A DNA stretch of 33,230 nt, from assembly GCA_017433225.1 (NCBI GenBank), contig JAFRHS010000053.1, forward strand, positions 1 to 33,230. Direction: 5' to 3'. This DNA comes from Clostridia bacterium (lineage in GTDB: Bacteria > Bacillota > Clostridia > Oscillospirales > Acutalibacteraceae). The notes beneath the pieces are model-generated. The model made no database searches, was not told the DNA's origin, and was given only the letters and a program-made list of their open reading frames with translations. This document shows positions 16,629-24,680 of this stretch, one piece after another; the first letter of the stretch is position 1; every line of letters begins with the position of its first letter. The position numbers and the translations under genes are program-made.

Positions 16629-18572
16629 TCAATAGTAGGACTCGAAGTCGCCGAGTTCCTGCCAGTGACCCTGGCTGCGGCGCCAGGCGAGGGCAGAGAC
16701 TTCCGCCTCAGTGCGCTGCTCGCGGAGCGCGCGGCGGCGCTGACTCTGTGTCTCCTCTTTCCCGGCTTTGAATTGGGTGTTGTAGAAGGTGCGGTAGTCT
16801 TCGCTCGACTCGAGCAGGTCGGTGTTCGTGCCGGCGGCGACGATGTGTCCGTCTCGCAAAACGAGGATGCGGTCGGCATCCAGAATCGTGGACAGCCGGT
16901 GAGCAACGACCAGCGACGTCTTCTCTTTGAGGAGCGGAGCCAAAGCTTCCTGGATGTGGCTCTCCGAGACCGAGTCGAGAGATGCGGTCGCTTCGTCGAG
17001 CAGGATGACTTCGGGGTCTTTCAGGATGACGCGCGCCAGAGACAGCCGCTGCTTTTCGCCTCCGGAGAGACGGACACCACGGTTGCCGACGACCGTGTCG
17101 AGACCGTCTTTCAATTCTTCGATGAAATCTGCAATACCGGCTCTGCGGCAGGCATCCATCAGCTCTTCATCGGTGGCTTCCGGTTTGGCATAGAGCAGGT
17201 TCGCCCGGATGGTGTCGTTGAACAGGAACGTGTCCTGCGTCACGAAGCCGATGTGGTTTCGAAGTTCCTGGAGCGGCCAGTCGCGTACATCCTTGCCGTC
17301 GATGCGGATGGCACCGGCGAGGACATCATAGAGCCGTGGCACCAGGGAGATCATCGTGGACTTGCCCGCTCCGGAAGAGCCGACCAGCGCATAGGTCTCG
17401 CCGGGTTCGACATGGAAGCTGACGCCCTGCAGGATCTCGGGTCCGTCTTCTTTGTAGGCGAAGTGGACATCGTCGTATTCGATCTCGCCGCGGATGACCT
17501 CCGGAGCGGTCGCGCCCTTCTTGTCGACGATGCTCGGGACCATGTCGAGCGTGCTGAAGATGCGTTCGAACAGGGCAAGGGACCGGGTGAAGTCCACGCC
17601 GACGTTCATGAGTTCGTTCACAGGGCGATAGATGCGCCCGAGGATGGAGATGGCCGCGGTGATCTCACCGACCGTGACCTGCGGTCCGCCCTCCATGCGG
17701 AGCATGAGGATGCCGCCGACGAGGTACAGGAGCAGCGGGCCGAAGTTCGTGAAGATATTGATGAACATGAAGAACGAACGGCCGGCCAGCATCTCCCGGA
17801 TGTTCAGGGAGTAGAGGTCGGAACTGACGCCCTTGAAGCGCTCGGCCTCCCGCTTTTGTTTCCCGAAAAGCCAGACGAGCAGGATGCCGCTCTCGGACAG
17901 GGTCTCTCCGAGGATGGAGTTGGCCTCGTCGTACTTTTCCTGACTCTCACGCGCGATGATCCACCGCCGTTTTCCGGTGACCCGGGCGGGCAGGATGAAG
18001 AACGGGACGATCGCCATGCCGGTCAGGGCAAGGATCCAGTTGCACTGGAACAGCGCTACGATAGACACGATGATGGTGCCGACGTTCTTGATCGAGTTCG
18101 TCATGGTCGTAGAGACCGCGCTCTGCACACCGTTGACGTCCCCGGTCATGCGGGTGACGATCTCGCCCTGTTTGCTCTCCACGAAGTACTGGTAGGGCTG
18201 CTTCTGGAAGTGGGTGTACATCTGCGTCTTCATGTCGTAGATGATGCCCTGGGCGATCGATGTGTTGAGCCAGGTCTCGAGGAGCCCGAGGGCGTTCGAG
18301 ACCACCGTCACCAGGAAGGAGGCGATGATCAGTTCCACCAGCACCCGGAAGTTCCCGGCGAGGAGACCGTCGTCGACCATCTTTCCGGTCAACAGGGACG
18401 GCACGACTCCGAGCGCCGCGGACACCAGGACCACGACGATGACGATCGCGAATTTCACTTTGTATGGTTTGAGATAGCTCAGAATGCGGAGTCCGAGTTC
18501 CTTCGTGAACTTCGGCGCCGCCGCTTTTTCTTCTGCCGTGAGACCTCTGTACGGTCCATGGGGAGGAGGCAT
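16629..18572 (-). CDS. ABC exporter, fused membrane and ATPase domains
   Basis: This 647-residue half-transporter has the MsbA/BmrA multidrug type of layout. An N-terminal transmembrane domain (about residues 30-330) has six hydrophobic segments. The nucleotide-binding domain (about 365-600) has Walker A GSSGAGKST, Q-loop VTQDTFLF, signature LSGGEKQR, Walker B VILLDEATASLD and the H-loop VAHRLST. All catalytic motifs are intact. About 45 charged residues follow the ATPase. Substrate is unknown; drugs or lipids are typical. Only one half-transporter is present, so a homodimer is likely. I choose the ATG at 18572 because AAAGGAG then has 8-base spacing; the ATG at 18578 would have only 2. It is co-transcribed with the downstream MarR gene and divergent from hydE. 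Confidence 0.93.
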   Translation of the reverse strand: MPPPHGPYRGLTAEEKAAAPKFTKELGLRILSYLKPYKVKFAIVIVVVLVSAALGVVPSLLTGKMVDDGLLAGNFRVLVELIIASFLVTVVSNALGLLETWLNTSIAQGIIYDMKTQMYTHFQKQPYQYFVESKQGEIVTRMTGDVNGVQSAVSTTMTNSIKNVGTIIVSIVALFQCNWILALTGMAIVPFFILPARVTGKRRWIIARESQEKYDEANSILGETLSESGILLVWLFGKQKREAERFKGVSSDLYSLNIREMLAGRSFFMFINIFTNFGPLLLYLVGGILMLRMEGGPQVTVGEITAAISILGRIYRPVNELMNVGVDFTRSLALFERIFSTLDMVPSIVDKKGATAPEVIRGEIEYDDVHFAYKEDGPEILQGVSFHVEPGETYALVGSSGAGKSTMISLVPRLYDVLAGAIRIDGKDVRDWPLQELRNHIGFVTQDTFLFNDTIRANLLYAKPEATDEELMDACRRAGIADFIEELKDGLDTVVGNRGVRLSGGEKQRLSLARVILKDPEVILLDEATASLDSVSESHIQEALAPLLKEKTSLVVAHRLSTILDADRILVLRDGHIVAAGTNTDLLESSEDYRTFYNTQFKAGKEETQSQRRRALREQRTEAEVSALAWRRSQGHWQELGDFESYY

Positions 18573-18622
18573 AGACATCGCTCCTTTCAAAAATAAACAG
18601 GTACCTTTCTATCTACGGTCCC

Positions 18623-18651
18623 ATCATAATCCAAAAAGCTTAAAAATACAA
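18623..18651 (-). promoter_or_regulatory. Promoter of the ABC exporter/MarR operon
   Basis: On the minus strand TTGTAT (18646-18651), a 17-base spacer and TATGAT (18623-18628) stand about 50 bases upstream of the start. Confidence 0.65.
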
Positions 18652-18664
18652 TAAAGATTCACCG

Positions 18665-18693
18665 TTGTCATTCCTTGCCCTTGATAGTAAAAT
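18665..18693 (+). promoter_or_regulatory. Promoter of the hydE-led operon
   Basis: TTGTCA (18665-18670), a 17-base spacer and TAAAAT (18688-18693) put the start near 18700. The leader holds a small hairpin GGGCG/CGCCC (18706-18720). This is the only good promoter I see for the eleven-gene run ending at 32250. Confidence 0.75.
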
Positions 18694-18746
18694 ATAAGAG
18701 CAAGAGGGCGTACATCGCCCAAGGAAAAGAGAATACGGTGTTATCA

Positions 18747-19832
18747 ATGGACAAATTGTTTTCAATCATTGATTCGCTGAGCGCTGGCGCGAAACTGACG
18801 GAAGAGCAGTTCGAGTACCTGGTGTCTCACCGGTCCGATGAGGGTGCAAGGCTGCTGCAGGAACGTGCGGCGGCGGTCCGGGATGAGATCTACGGAAGAG
18901 ATATCTTCGTACGGGGGTTGATCGAGTTTTCCAACGTATGTAAGAACGACTGCTACTATTGCGGCATCCGTAAGTCGAACCCCAACCTTCAACGATACAG
19001 ACTGAGTGAAGCCCAGATCATGTACTGCGTCCGCAGTGGCTATGACCTGGGCTTTCGTACGTTCGTTTTGCAGAGCGGCGAAGACGGGCATTTCACGGAC
19101 GAGGTGCTCTGCGGCATCATCAGACAGATCAAAACCGAATACCCCGACTGCGCCGTCACCCTGTCTCTGGGCGAGCGGTCCCGCGAAAGCTACGAAGCCC
19201 TGAAGGACGCCGGTGCGGACCGGTACCTTCTGCGACATGAGACCGCCACAAAGGAGCACTACGAAACGCTCCACCCGGACTCCATGAGCTTCGAGAACCG
19301 GATGCAGTGTCTTCGCGATTTACGGGAACTGGGTTACGCCGTCGGAGCCGGCTTCATGGTCGGCGCGCCGTACCAGACGCCCGGAGACCTCGCGAGAGAC
19401 TTCGTCTTCCTGCAGGAGTTCCGGCCGGACATGGTCGGCATCGGGCCGTTCATCCCCCACCACGACACGCCGTTCAAAGACATGCCGGCGGGGACGCTCG
19501 AGGACACGCTTTACTACCTCAGCATCCTCCGGCTCATGCTCCCGGACGTCCTGCTCCCCGCGACGACGGCGCTCGGGACCATCCACCCGCTCGGGCGGGA
19601 GATGGGCTTCGACCACGGCGCGAACGTCATCATGCCGAACCTGTCCCCGGCGACGGTACGCAAGCAGTACCAGCTGTACGACGGGAAGATCTGCGTCAAC
19701 GATGACGCCACAAAATGCAACGCCTGCATCGACCTGCGGCTCGAAAAGTTCGGTTACCGGACGGTCGTGGACCGCGGCGACCGAAAAGAATACAAACGAC
19801 AAGATTCACAAGGAGGTGACGGCCGTGGCTGA
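18747..19832 (+). CDS. hydE: [FeFe]-hydrogenase H-cluster maturase HydE (radical SAM)
   Basis: HydE is a radical SAM enzyme that acts on the iron synthon made by HydG during assembly of the 2Fe subcluster of [FeFe]-hydrogenase. The 361-residue product has the radical SAM cluster motif Cx3Cx2C (C65, C69, C72) and the HydE-typical YLLRHET (160-166). A second-cluster motif Cx7Cx2C (C316, C324, C327) is also complete. The length is normal. The ATG at 18747 begins the conserved region, though its ribosome binding site is weak (AAGGAAAAGAG, distant); the frame is open back to 18675. hydF starts 8 bases inside the 3' end of this gene. HydG is not encoded anywhere in the window. Confidence 0.95.
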   Translation: MDKLFSIIDSLSAGAKLTEEQFEYLVSHRSDEGARLLQERAAAVRDEIYGRDIFVRGLIEFSNVCKNDCYYCGIRKSNPNLQRYRLSEAQIMYCVRSGYDLGFRTFVLQSGEDGHFTDEVLCGIIRQIKTEYPDCAVTLSLGERSRESYEALKDAGADRYLLRHETATKEHYETLHPDSMSFENRMQCLRDLRELGYAVGAGFMVGAPYQTPGDLARDFVFLQEFRPDMVGIGPFIPHHDTPFKDMPAGTLEDTLYYLSILRLMLPDVLLPATTALGTIHPLGREMGFDHGANVIMPNLSPATVRKQYQLYDGKICVNDDATKCNACIDLRLEKFGYRTVVDRGDRKEYKRQDSQGGDGRG

Positions 19833-21102
19833 CACACTGAGAAATACCAACACCCTGAACGATGTCCCCTCCGGGGAGCGCGTCCACATCGGGTTCTTCG
19901 GCATCCGCAACGCCGGCAAATCCAGTGTCGTGAACGCCGTCACCAACCAGGAGCTGGCCCTCGTCTCGGAGGTCCGCGGCACCACCACGGACCCGGTCCT
20001 GAAGGCGATGGAGCTCCTGCCCATCGGACCGGTGGTCATCATCGACACGCCGGGCATCGACGACGAAGGGGAACTCGGCGCCATGCGCGTCGAGCGGACC
20101 CGGCAGGCGCTTCGGCAGACGGATGTCGCCGTCCTCGTCGCGGACTCCACGGTCGGTCTTCAGGAAGCCGACCGGGAACTCCTCGACCTCTTTGCCGAGA
20201 AGAAGACGCCGTGCGTAGTCGCGTTCAACAAGACCGACCTCCTGCCCGGCGGCCCCGCCTCCTACCCGACCGACCGTCTGCCGAAGGGCACCACGGTCCT
20301 GCCGGTTTCGGCGAAAACCGGAGACGGCATCCTCGCATTGAAGGAGACGCTTGGAAAACTCGCCGGCACGAAACAGGAAAAGTACATCCTGAAAGACCTC
20401 GTCGAGCCCGGCGACACCGTCGTACTCGTCATCCCGATCGACGCGTCCGCGCCGAAGGGGCGGATCATCCTCCCCCAGCAGCAGGTGCTCCGCGAGCTTC
20501 TGGACCTCCACTGCAACGCGCTCTGTGTGCAGGCGTCCGATCTGAAGCCGCTCCTCGACCGGCTCCTGCAGAACGACGCGACGAAGCCGAAACTGGTGGT
20601 CACCGACTCCCAGGCGTTCAAGAGCGTCATGAAGGACACGCCGGCGGGCATCCCCGTCACGTCCTTCTCCATCCTCTTCGCCCGGTATAAGGGCGACCTC
20701 GAACAGCAGGTCCGCGGCGCGGCCGCCATCCGGTCCCTGAAGCCCGGCGACCGGGTCCTCATCTCGGAGGGCTGCACCCACCACCGGCAGTGCCAGGACA
20801 TCGGGACCGTCAAGCTCCCGGGCTGGCTCGAGAACCACATGGGCTTCCCGCCGCAGGTGGACTTCACCCAGGGCGGGCAGTTCCCGGAGGACCTCTCCCC
20901 CTTCCGTCTCATCATCCACTGCGGCGGCTGCATGCTGAACGAAACGGAGATGAAGGGACGGCTGCGGATCGCCAAAGAGGCCGGCGTCCCCATGACCAAC
21001 TACGGGGTGGCCATCGCCGAATTCAACGGAACACTCGCGCGGGCACTCGAACCGTTCCCCGCTTACCAGCAACTGTTAGAAAGTGAGAAACCATATGTGT
21101 GA
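19825..21102 (+). CDS. hydF: [FeFe]-hydrogenase H-cluster maturation GTPase HydF
   Basis: HydF is the scaffold on which the 2Fe subcluster is assembled and from which it passes to apo-hydrogenase. The 425-residue product has an N-terminal GTPase domain with G1 GIRNAGKS (26-33), G3 DTPG (74-77) and G4 NKTD (136-139). A dimerisation domain follows. The C-terminal cluster domain carries the CxH...HCxxC motif (C318, H320, H366, C367, C370), so all known ligands are present. The start is a GTG at 19825, chosen because AGGAGGTG stands about 8 bases upstream. This overlaps the hydE end by 8 bases and implies translational coupling. It overlaps the next gene by 8 bases as well. Confidence 0.95.
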   Translation: MADTLRNTNTLNDVPSGERVHIGFFGIRNAGKSSVVNAVTNQELALVSEVRGTTTDPVLKAMELLPIGPVVIIDTPGIDDEGELGAMRVERTRQALRQTDVAVLVADSTVGLQEADRELLDLFAEKKTPCVVAFNKTDLLPGGPASYPTDRLPKGTTVLPVSAKTGDGILALKETLGKLAGTKQEKYILKDLVEPGDTVVLVIPIDASAPKGRIILPQQQVLRELLDLHCNALCVQASDLKPLLDRLLQNDATKPKLVVTDSQAFKSVMKDTPAGIPVTSFSILFARYKGDLEQQVRGAAAIRSLKPGDRVLISEGCTHHRQCQDIGTVKLPGWLENHMGFPPQVDFTQGGQFPEDLSPFRLIIHCGGCMLNETEMKGRLRIAKEAGVPMTNYGVAIAEFNGTLARALEPFPAYQQLLESEKPYV

Positions 21103-21358
21103 TACCAGTAAACGCCTCGGGTTCATCGGCATCCTCGTCGAGGACCTGAACTCCGTCGAAAAAGTCAACGAGGCCCTGTCCGCCCACGGCAAACTCATCG
21201 TCGGCCGCATGGGCATCCCGTACCGGGACCGCGGCGTGTCCGTCATCTCCCTCGTGGTGGACGGCACGAACGATGAAGTCTCGGCCCTGACCGGCACCCT
21301 CGGCCGCATTCCCGGCATCTCGGTCAAGTCGATGCTGGAGAAAGCGAGGAAAGCATGA
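21095..21358 (+). CDS. TM1266-type iron-only hydrogenase system putative regulator
   Basis: This 87-residue ACT-like ferredoxin-fold protein belongs to the small family that usually accompanies hydEFG genes and is annotated as an iron-only hydrogenase system regulator; its biochemistry is not established. The signature elements [27 protein letters not shown] and [11 protein letters not shown] are all present. The start at 21095 (MCDTSK) overlaps the end of hydF by 8 bases; a GTG at 21083 is an alternative. Its stop codon overlaps the start of the NifH-like gene (ATGA at 21355-21358). This couples it directly to the nitrogenase-like part. In many other genomes hydG stands nearby. Confidence 0.92.
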   Translation: MCDTSKRLGFIGILVEDLNSVEKVNEALSAHGKLIVGRMGIPYRDRGVSVISLVVDGTNDEVSALTGTLGRIPGISVKSMLEKARKA

Positions 21359-22101
21359 TCAAGATCGCAGTTTACGGCAAAGGCGGCATCGGCAAGTCGA
21401 CCATGACCTCGAACCTGTCGGCGGCGTTCGCGCACCTCGGCAAAAAGGTCATTCAGATCGGCTGCGACCCCAAAGCCGACTCCACCTTCAACCTGCTCGG
21501 CGGCGATGTACCGACCCCCGCTCTGAACTACATGCGGGAATATGACGCCGAACCCGGCTACGACGAACTCGTCCGCAAGGGCTTCGGCGGCGTCCTGTGC
21601 ATCGAGACCGGCGGCCCGACCCCGGGGCTCGGCTGTGCCGGCCGCGGCATCATCACGACGTTCAACATCATCAACGACCTGGAGCTCTTCGAGAAAGAGC
21701 AACCGGACGTCGTACTGTTCGACGTCCTCGGCGACGTCGTCTGCGGCGGCTTCGCCGTCCCCATCCGCGAAGGCTATGCCGATGAAGTCCTCATCGTCAC
21801 GTCCGGCGAGAAGATGGCGCTCTACGCGGCGAACAACATCACGACCGCCGTCAAGAACTTCGAGGACCGGAGCTATGCGACCGTGCGGGGCATCCTCCTG
21901 AACCGCCGGAACGTGCCGGACGAAGAGGCAAAAGTGCAGGCGTTCGCCGATGAGCACGGGCTGCCGATCCTGGCGGACATCCCCCGCTCCGACGACATCA
22001 ACTTTTATGAGGACCGCGGGATGACCGTCATTGAAGGCGACCCCGAGCTCGAGATCAGCCATAAGTTCCTGGACCTCGCAAAAACTCTGCTTGGAGAGTA
22101 A
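21355..22101 (+). CDS. NifH-like (nitrogenase iron-protein family) ATP-dependent reductase
   Basis: In the NifH/BchL/CfbC family a homodimer bridges one [4Fe-4S] cluster and delivers electrons to a component-1 partner with ATP hydrolysis. The 248-residue product has Walker A GKGGIGKS (8-15), GCDPKADST (36-44), PGLGCAGRG (90-98) with cluster ligand Cys94, and [12 protein letters not shown] with the second ligand Cys130. Both ligands and the switch regions are intact, so it should be redox active. It is shorter than classical NifH (about 290). Arg97 equals the ADP-ribosylated Arg of NifH. It overlaps the regulator gene by 4 bases and is followed 2 bases later by the D-like gene. True NifH, CfbC or MarH identity cannot be settled here; no other nif, bch or cfb genes are present. 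Confidence 0.9.
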   Translation: MIKIAVYGKGGIGKSTMTSNLSAAFAHLGKKVIQIGCDPKADSTFNLLGGDVPTPALNYMREYDAEPGYDELVRKGFGGVLCIETGGPTPGLGCAGRGIITTFNIINDLELFEKEQPDVVLFDVLGDVVCGGFAVPIREGYADEVLIVTSGEKMALYAANNITTAVKNFEDRSYATVRGILLNRRNVPDEEAKVQAFADEHGLPILADIPRSDDINFYEDRGMTVIEGDPELEISHKFLDLAKTLLGE

Positions 22102-22103
22102 CT

Positions 22104-23378
22104 ATGAAACCATTTTCGATTTCTGTGAAAGAGCTTGTGGCTCTTGGAGCAGATCATATTCCGGAGGAGTTCATCCCGGCGTGTCATCTCATCTATTCCT
22201 CGCCGGCGACGCTCTTCTACAACTCGCCCGGCGCGGTGGGATTCGGCGTCAAGCGCGCCGCCCTCGTGCTGCCGGAGTCGGCCATGCTGCTCGTCGCGCC
22301 GAACGCCTGCGGGCGCAACTCCACGGTCATGAGCACCGAGGAGGGCTACGCGGACCGCATGTTCTATCTGCCGATGACCGAGACGGACCTCGTCACCGGG
22401 CGGCATCTGAACCGCATCCCCGAAGCCATCCGTGAGATCATGGAGGTCGCGGACCCGAAGCCGAAGGCCATCGTCATCTGCATCACCTGCGTCGATGCGC
22501 TCCTCGGCACGGACCTGCCCCGCATCTGCCGGAAGGCCGAAGAGGAGAACGACGTCCTCGTCGTCCCGAGCTACATGTACGCCATCGAGCGCGAAGGGAA
22601 AAAGCCTCCGATGGTGGCCATCCGCGAGACGCTCTATTCCCTGCTCGAACGGCCGTCGGTCGACCCGCGCGCCGTCAACCTGCTCGGCTTCTTCTCGGAA
22701 CTGGACCCTGACTCGGACCTCCTGTCCCTGCTGAAGGGCGCGGGCATCCGGACCGTCAACCAGATCTCCGCCATGAAGACCCTCGACGACTACTACGAGA
22801 TGGGCAAAGCGAACTTCAACATCGTGCTCCACCCGGAGTCCGTGTATGCCGCCGGCACGCTGCAAAAGCGGCTCGGCATGCCTTTCCTTGAACTGCACCG
22901 GCTCTACGACCCGGACCGTATCCACAACCAGTACCGCCTCTTCGGGTCCGCCGTCGGCGTGACCCTGGACGATGAGGCGATGTACGAGCGGTGCATCGCC
23001 AAACGGGATGCCTTCGCGGAACGGTACGCGGGCACGAGCGTCGCCATCGGCGAGATGTGCAACGCGAACCCCTACGAACTCGCGACCTTCCTGTGCCGCA
23101 TGGGCCTCCGTGTCCCGAGTATCTTCTCGAACCTCACGGAGTACGACTTCCCGTTCCTGAAACAGCTCGCGGAAGTGAGCCCCGAGACCCGCGTGTACAC
23201 CGGCATCTCGCCCTCCATGGTGCACTATGAAGAGGAGGACGTTGACCTGACCATCGGCAAGGACGCCGCGGTCTACTGCCCCCACGCGAAACACGTGCTC
23301 TGGAACTCCGAAAAGCAGCCCTTCGGCTACACCGCCGTGGAGGGCCTGCTGAGTGAATGTGAGGAGGTACTTTCATGA
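22104..23378 (+). CDS. Nitrogenase component-1-like protein, D/E type (catalytic-subunit homologue)
   Basis: This 424-residue protein belongs to the component-1 oxidoreductase superfamily (NifD/E, BchN, CfbD, MarD). Three cysteines fall where NifD-type proteins bind the P-cluster or interface [4Fe-4S] cluster: Cys27 (IPACHLIY), Cys69 (PNACGRNS) and Cys129 (ITCVDALLGTDL, matching the CxxxLIGDD motif of NifD). With one cysteine from the K-like partner this could hold a [4Fe-4S] cluster. It is slightly shorter than NifD, and I cannot identify cofactor ligands equivalent to the FeMo-co Cys and His. GGAGA precedes the ATG. It is coupled to the next gene by ATGA at 23375-23378. The substrate is unknown. 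Confidence 0.85.
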   Translation: MKPFSISVKELVALGADHIPEEFIPACHLIYSSPATLFYNSPGAVGFGVKRAALVLPESAMLLVAPNACGRNSTVMSTEEGYADRMFYLPMTETDLVTGRHLNRIPEAIREIMEVADPKPKAIVICITCVDALLGTDLPRICRKAEEENDVLVVPSYMYAIEREGKKPPMVAIRETLYSLLERPSVDPRAVNLLGFFSELDPDSDLLSLLKGAGIRTVNQISAMKTLDDYYEMGKANFNIVLHPESVYAAGTLQKRLGMPFLELHRLYDPDRIHNQYRLFGSAVGVTLDDEAMYERCIAKRDAFAERYAGTSVAIGEMCNANPYELATFLCRMGLRVPSIFSNLTEYDFPFLKQLAEVSPETRVYTGISPSMVHYEEEDVDLTIGKDAAVYCPHAKHVLWNSEKQPFGYTAVEGLLSECEEVLS

Positions 23379-24541
23379 AAGGCCTTTACCGATACTTAAG
23401 CCCCTTTTCCCCCGACCAGTCCGGCGCCGTGGCCGTGCTCTATGAGCTCGGCGGCATCATCGTCATCCTGGACGCCGGCGGCTGCGCGGGCAACATCTGC
23501 GGCTTCGACGAGCCGCGGTGGGGCCACAAGCAGAGTGCCGTATACTCGGCAGGCATTCGGGACCTGGACGCCATCCTCGGCCGCGATGAACGGACCATCG
23601 ACAAAGTCGGCGGCGCCGTGGAGGCGGTCGGGAACGCGAACTTCATCGCCCTCATCGGGACCCCGGTCCCGGCGGTCGTGGGCACCGACCTCAAAGCCCT
23701 CGCCCGCATGTGCGAGAAGAAGTTCGGCCTCCCGACCCTGGCCATCGAGACGTATGGCATGGAGTACTACGACAAGGGCGCGGAACTCACCTACATGACC
23801 CTCATCAAAGCGCTGGAGGACGGGACGTTCGATTCCGTCTTCGAAGCGGAAGGCCTCCCGAAGCCCTCCGAATTCTGCAAAAAGCTGCGGGACGAGCCGC
23901 CCGAGCGGGACTGGTTCGAAGTCCACACGGTCGGTGTCCTCGGCGCCACGCCGCTGGACCTGCTCGGACTCGACGGCGCGGAGCGGCAGAGAGCGCGGAT
24001 CGCGGAAGTATACACCGGCGCCAGCGTCAAGACCTTCGGCATGGACGGAGGACTCTTTGACCTTCTGACCCTCTTCACGGCGGACCGGCACGTGGTCATC
24101 AGCCCCTCCGGACTGAAGGCTGCCCGGTATCTCGAGAAACACTACGGCATCCCCTTTGAGGCGGAATACCGGATCGGGAACGAGGTCCTTGGCGGCATCT
24201 TCCGCGCCATCACCGACATCATGCTGCCGAGCGAGGCAAACGTCCTGGTCCTTCACCAGCAGATGGTCGGCAACCAGTTCCGCGAGATCCTCCCCTTCCA
24301 GACGACGGTCGGCACGTTTTTCGAGCTCGACCCGGAACTGGCGGAGCCTCAGGACCGGAAGTTCACCGGCGAAGACGAGTTCCTCGACTTCGTCAAGAAC
24401 GGGCACTTCAACGTCATCCTTGGCGACCCGATGTATCAGATGGCGCTCAAATGGTGGAAGGGCCTGTTCCTCCCCCTGCCGCAGTACTCCGTCAGCGGCG
24501 AAGCGCACGAGGCGCGGGAAGAAGCAGCTTTGTTAGGGTGA
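23375..24541 (+). CDS. Nitrogenase component-1-like protein, K/N type (partner subunit)
   Basis: This 388-residue component-1 family protein is likely the beta-type partner of the preceding gene product. The N-terminal region SGAVAVLYELGG...DAGGCAGNICGFDEPRW (residues 16-49) matches the NifK/N region around the second P-cluster cysteine. Cys37 fits that position, while the first position carries no Cys and the third (GTPVPAVVGTD, 95-105) has none either. This leaves one ligand from this chain, as in the BchB-type arrangement. The segment ELGG...DEPRW recurs in the C-terminal half of the fusion protein at 29485-32250. The stop TGA coincides with the first bases of the repeat element copy 2, so the end of this gene may have been reshaped by insertion. 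Confidence 0.83.
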   Translation: MKGLYRYLSPFSPDQSGAVAVLYELGGIIVILDAGGCAGNICGFDEPRWGHKQSAVYSAGIRDLDAILGRDERTIDKVGGAVEAVGNANFIALIGTPVPAVVGTDLKALARMCEKKFGLPTLAIETYGMEYYDKGAELTYMTLIKALEDGTFDSVFEAEGLPKPSEFCKKLRDEPPERDWFEVHTVGVLGATPLDLLGLDGAERQRARIAEVYTGASVKTFGMDGGLFDLLTLFTADRHVVISPSGLKAARYLEKHYGIPFEAEYRIGNEVLGGIFRAITDIMLPSEANVLVLHQQMVGNQFREILPFQTTVGTFFELDPELAEPQDRKFTGEDEFLDFVKNGHFNVILGDPMYQMALKWWKGLFLPLPQYSVSGEAHEAREEAALLG

Positions 24542-24659
24542 TTGGCTTGGTCTTTCGATGGGTTCCGTCGAAAGAGGCCGCCGATCCACTTGCCATCCCG
24601 AACCGCGCGGCGAGCAGTGCGTTCCGCTCCCTCGCCTTTCCCCCAAGCCAAAGCAAATC
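24539..24659. repeat. Dispersed repeat element, copy 2, between the K-like gene and hypF
   Basis: The element of about 121 bp starts TGATTGGCTTGG at the K-like stop codon and ends near GCAAATC. The imperfect ends pair (TTGGCTTGG 24542-24550 with CCAAGCCAA 24643-24651). Blocks 24558-24581 and 24586-24604 are identical to copy 1. The hairpin CTTTCGA/TCGAAAG is perfect here. The region right of 24605 diverges from copy 1 and is shorter. No promoter is evident inside. It is the only sizeable gap in the eleven-gene run. Confidence 0.78.
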
Positions 24660-24680
24660 CTTATGAAAGGAGCTGACATC

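Noticed and set aside
21355-24541. Assignment to BchLNB, CfbCD or MarHDK
   Set aside because: No chlorophyll, F430 or sulfur-scavenging genes are nearby and the neighbours are hydrogenase maturases. Phylogeny would be needed.
24436-24666. Small open frames across the repeat copy 2, similar to ones in copy 1
   Set aside because: The similarity is at DNA level between repeat copies. The frames have no start signals and differ in reading context, so no peptide is claimed.
24558-24680. N-terminal extension of HypF through the repeat
   Set aside because: The translated repeat resembles no HypF N-terminus, and a good ribosome binding site stands before the ATG at 24681.
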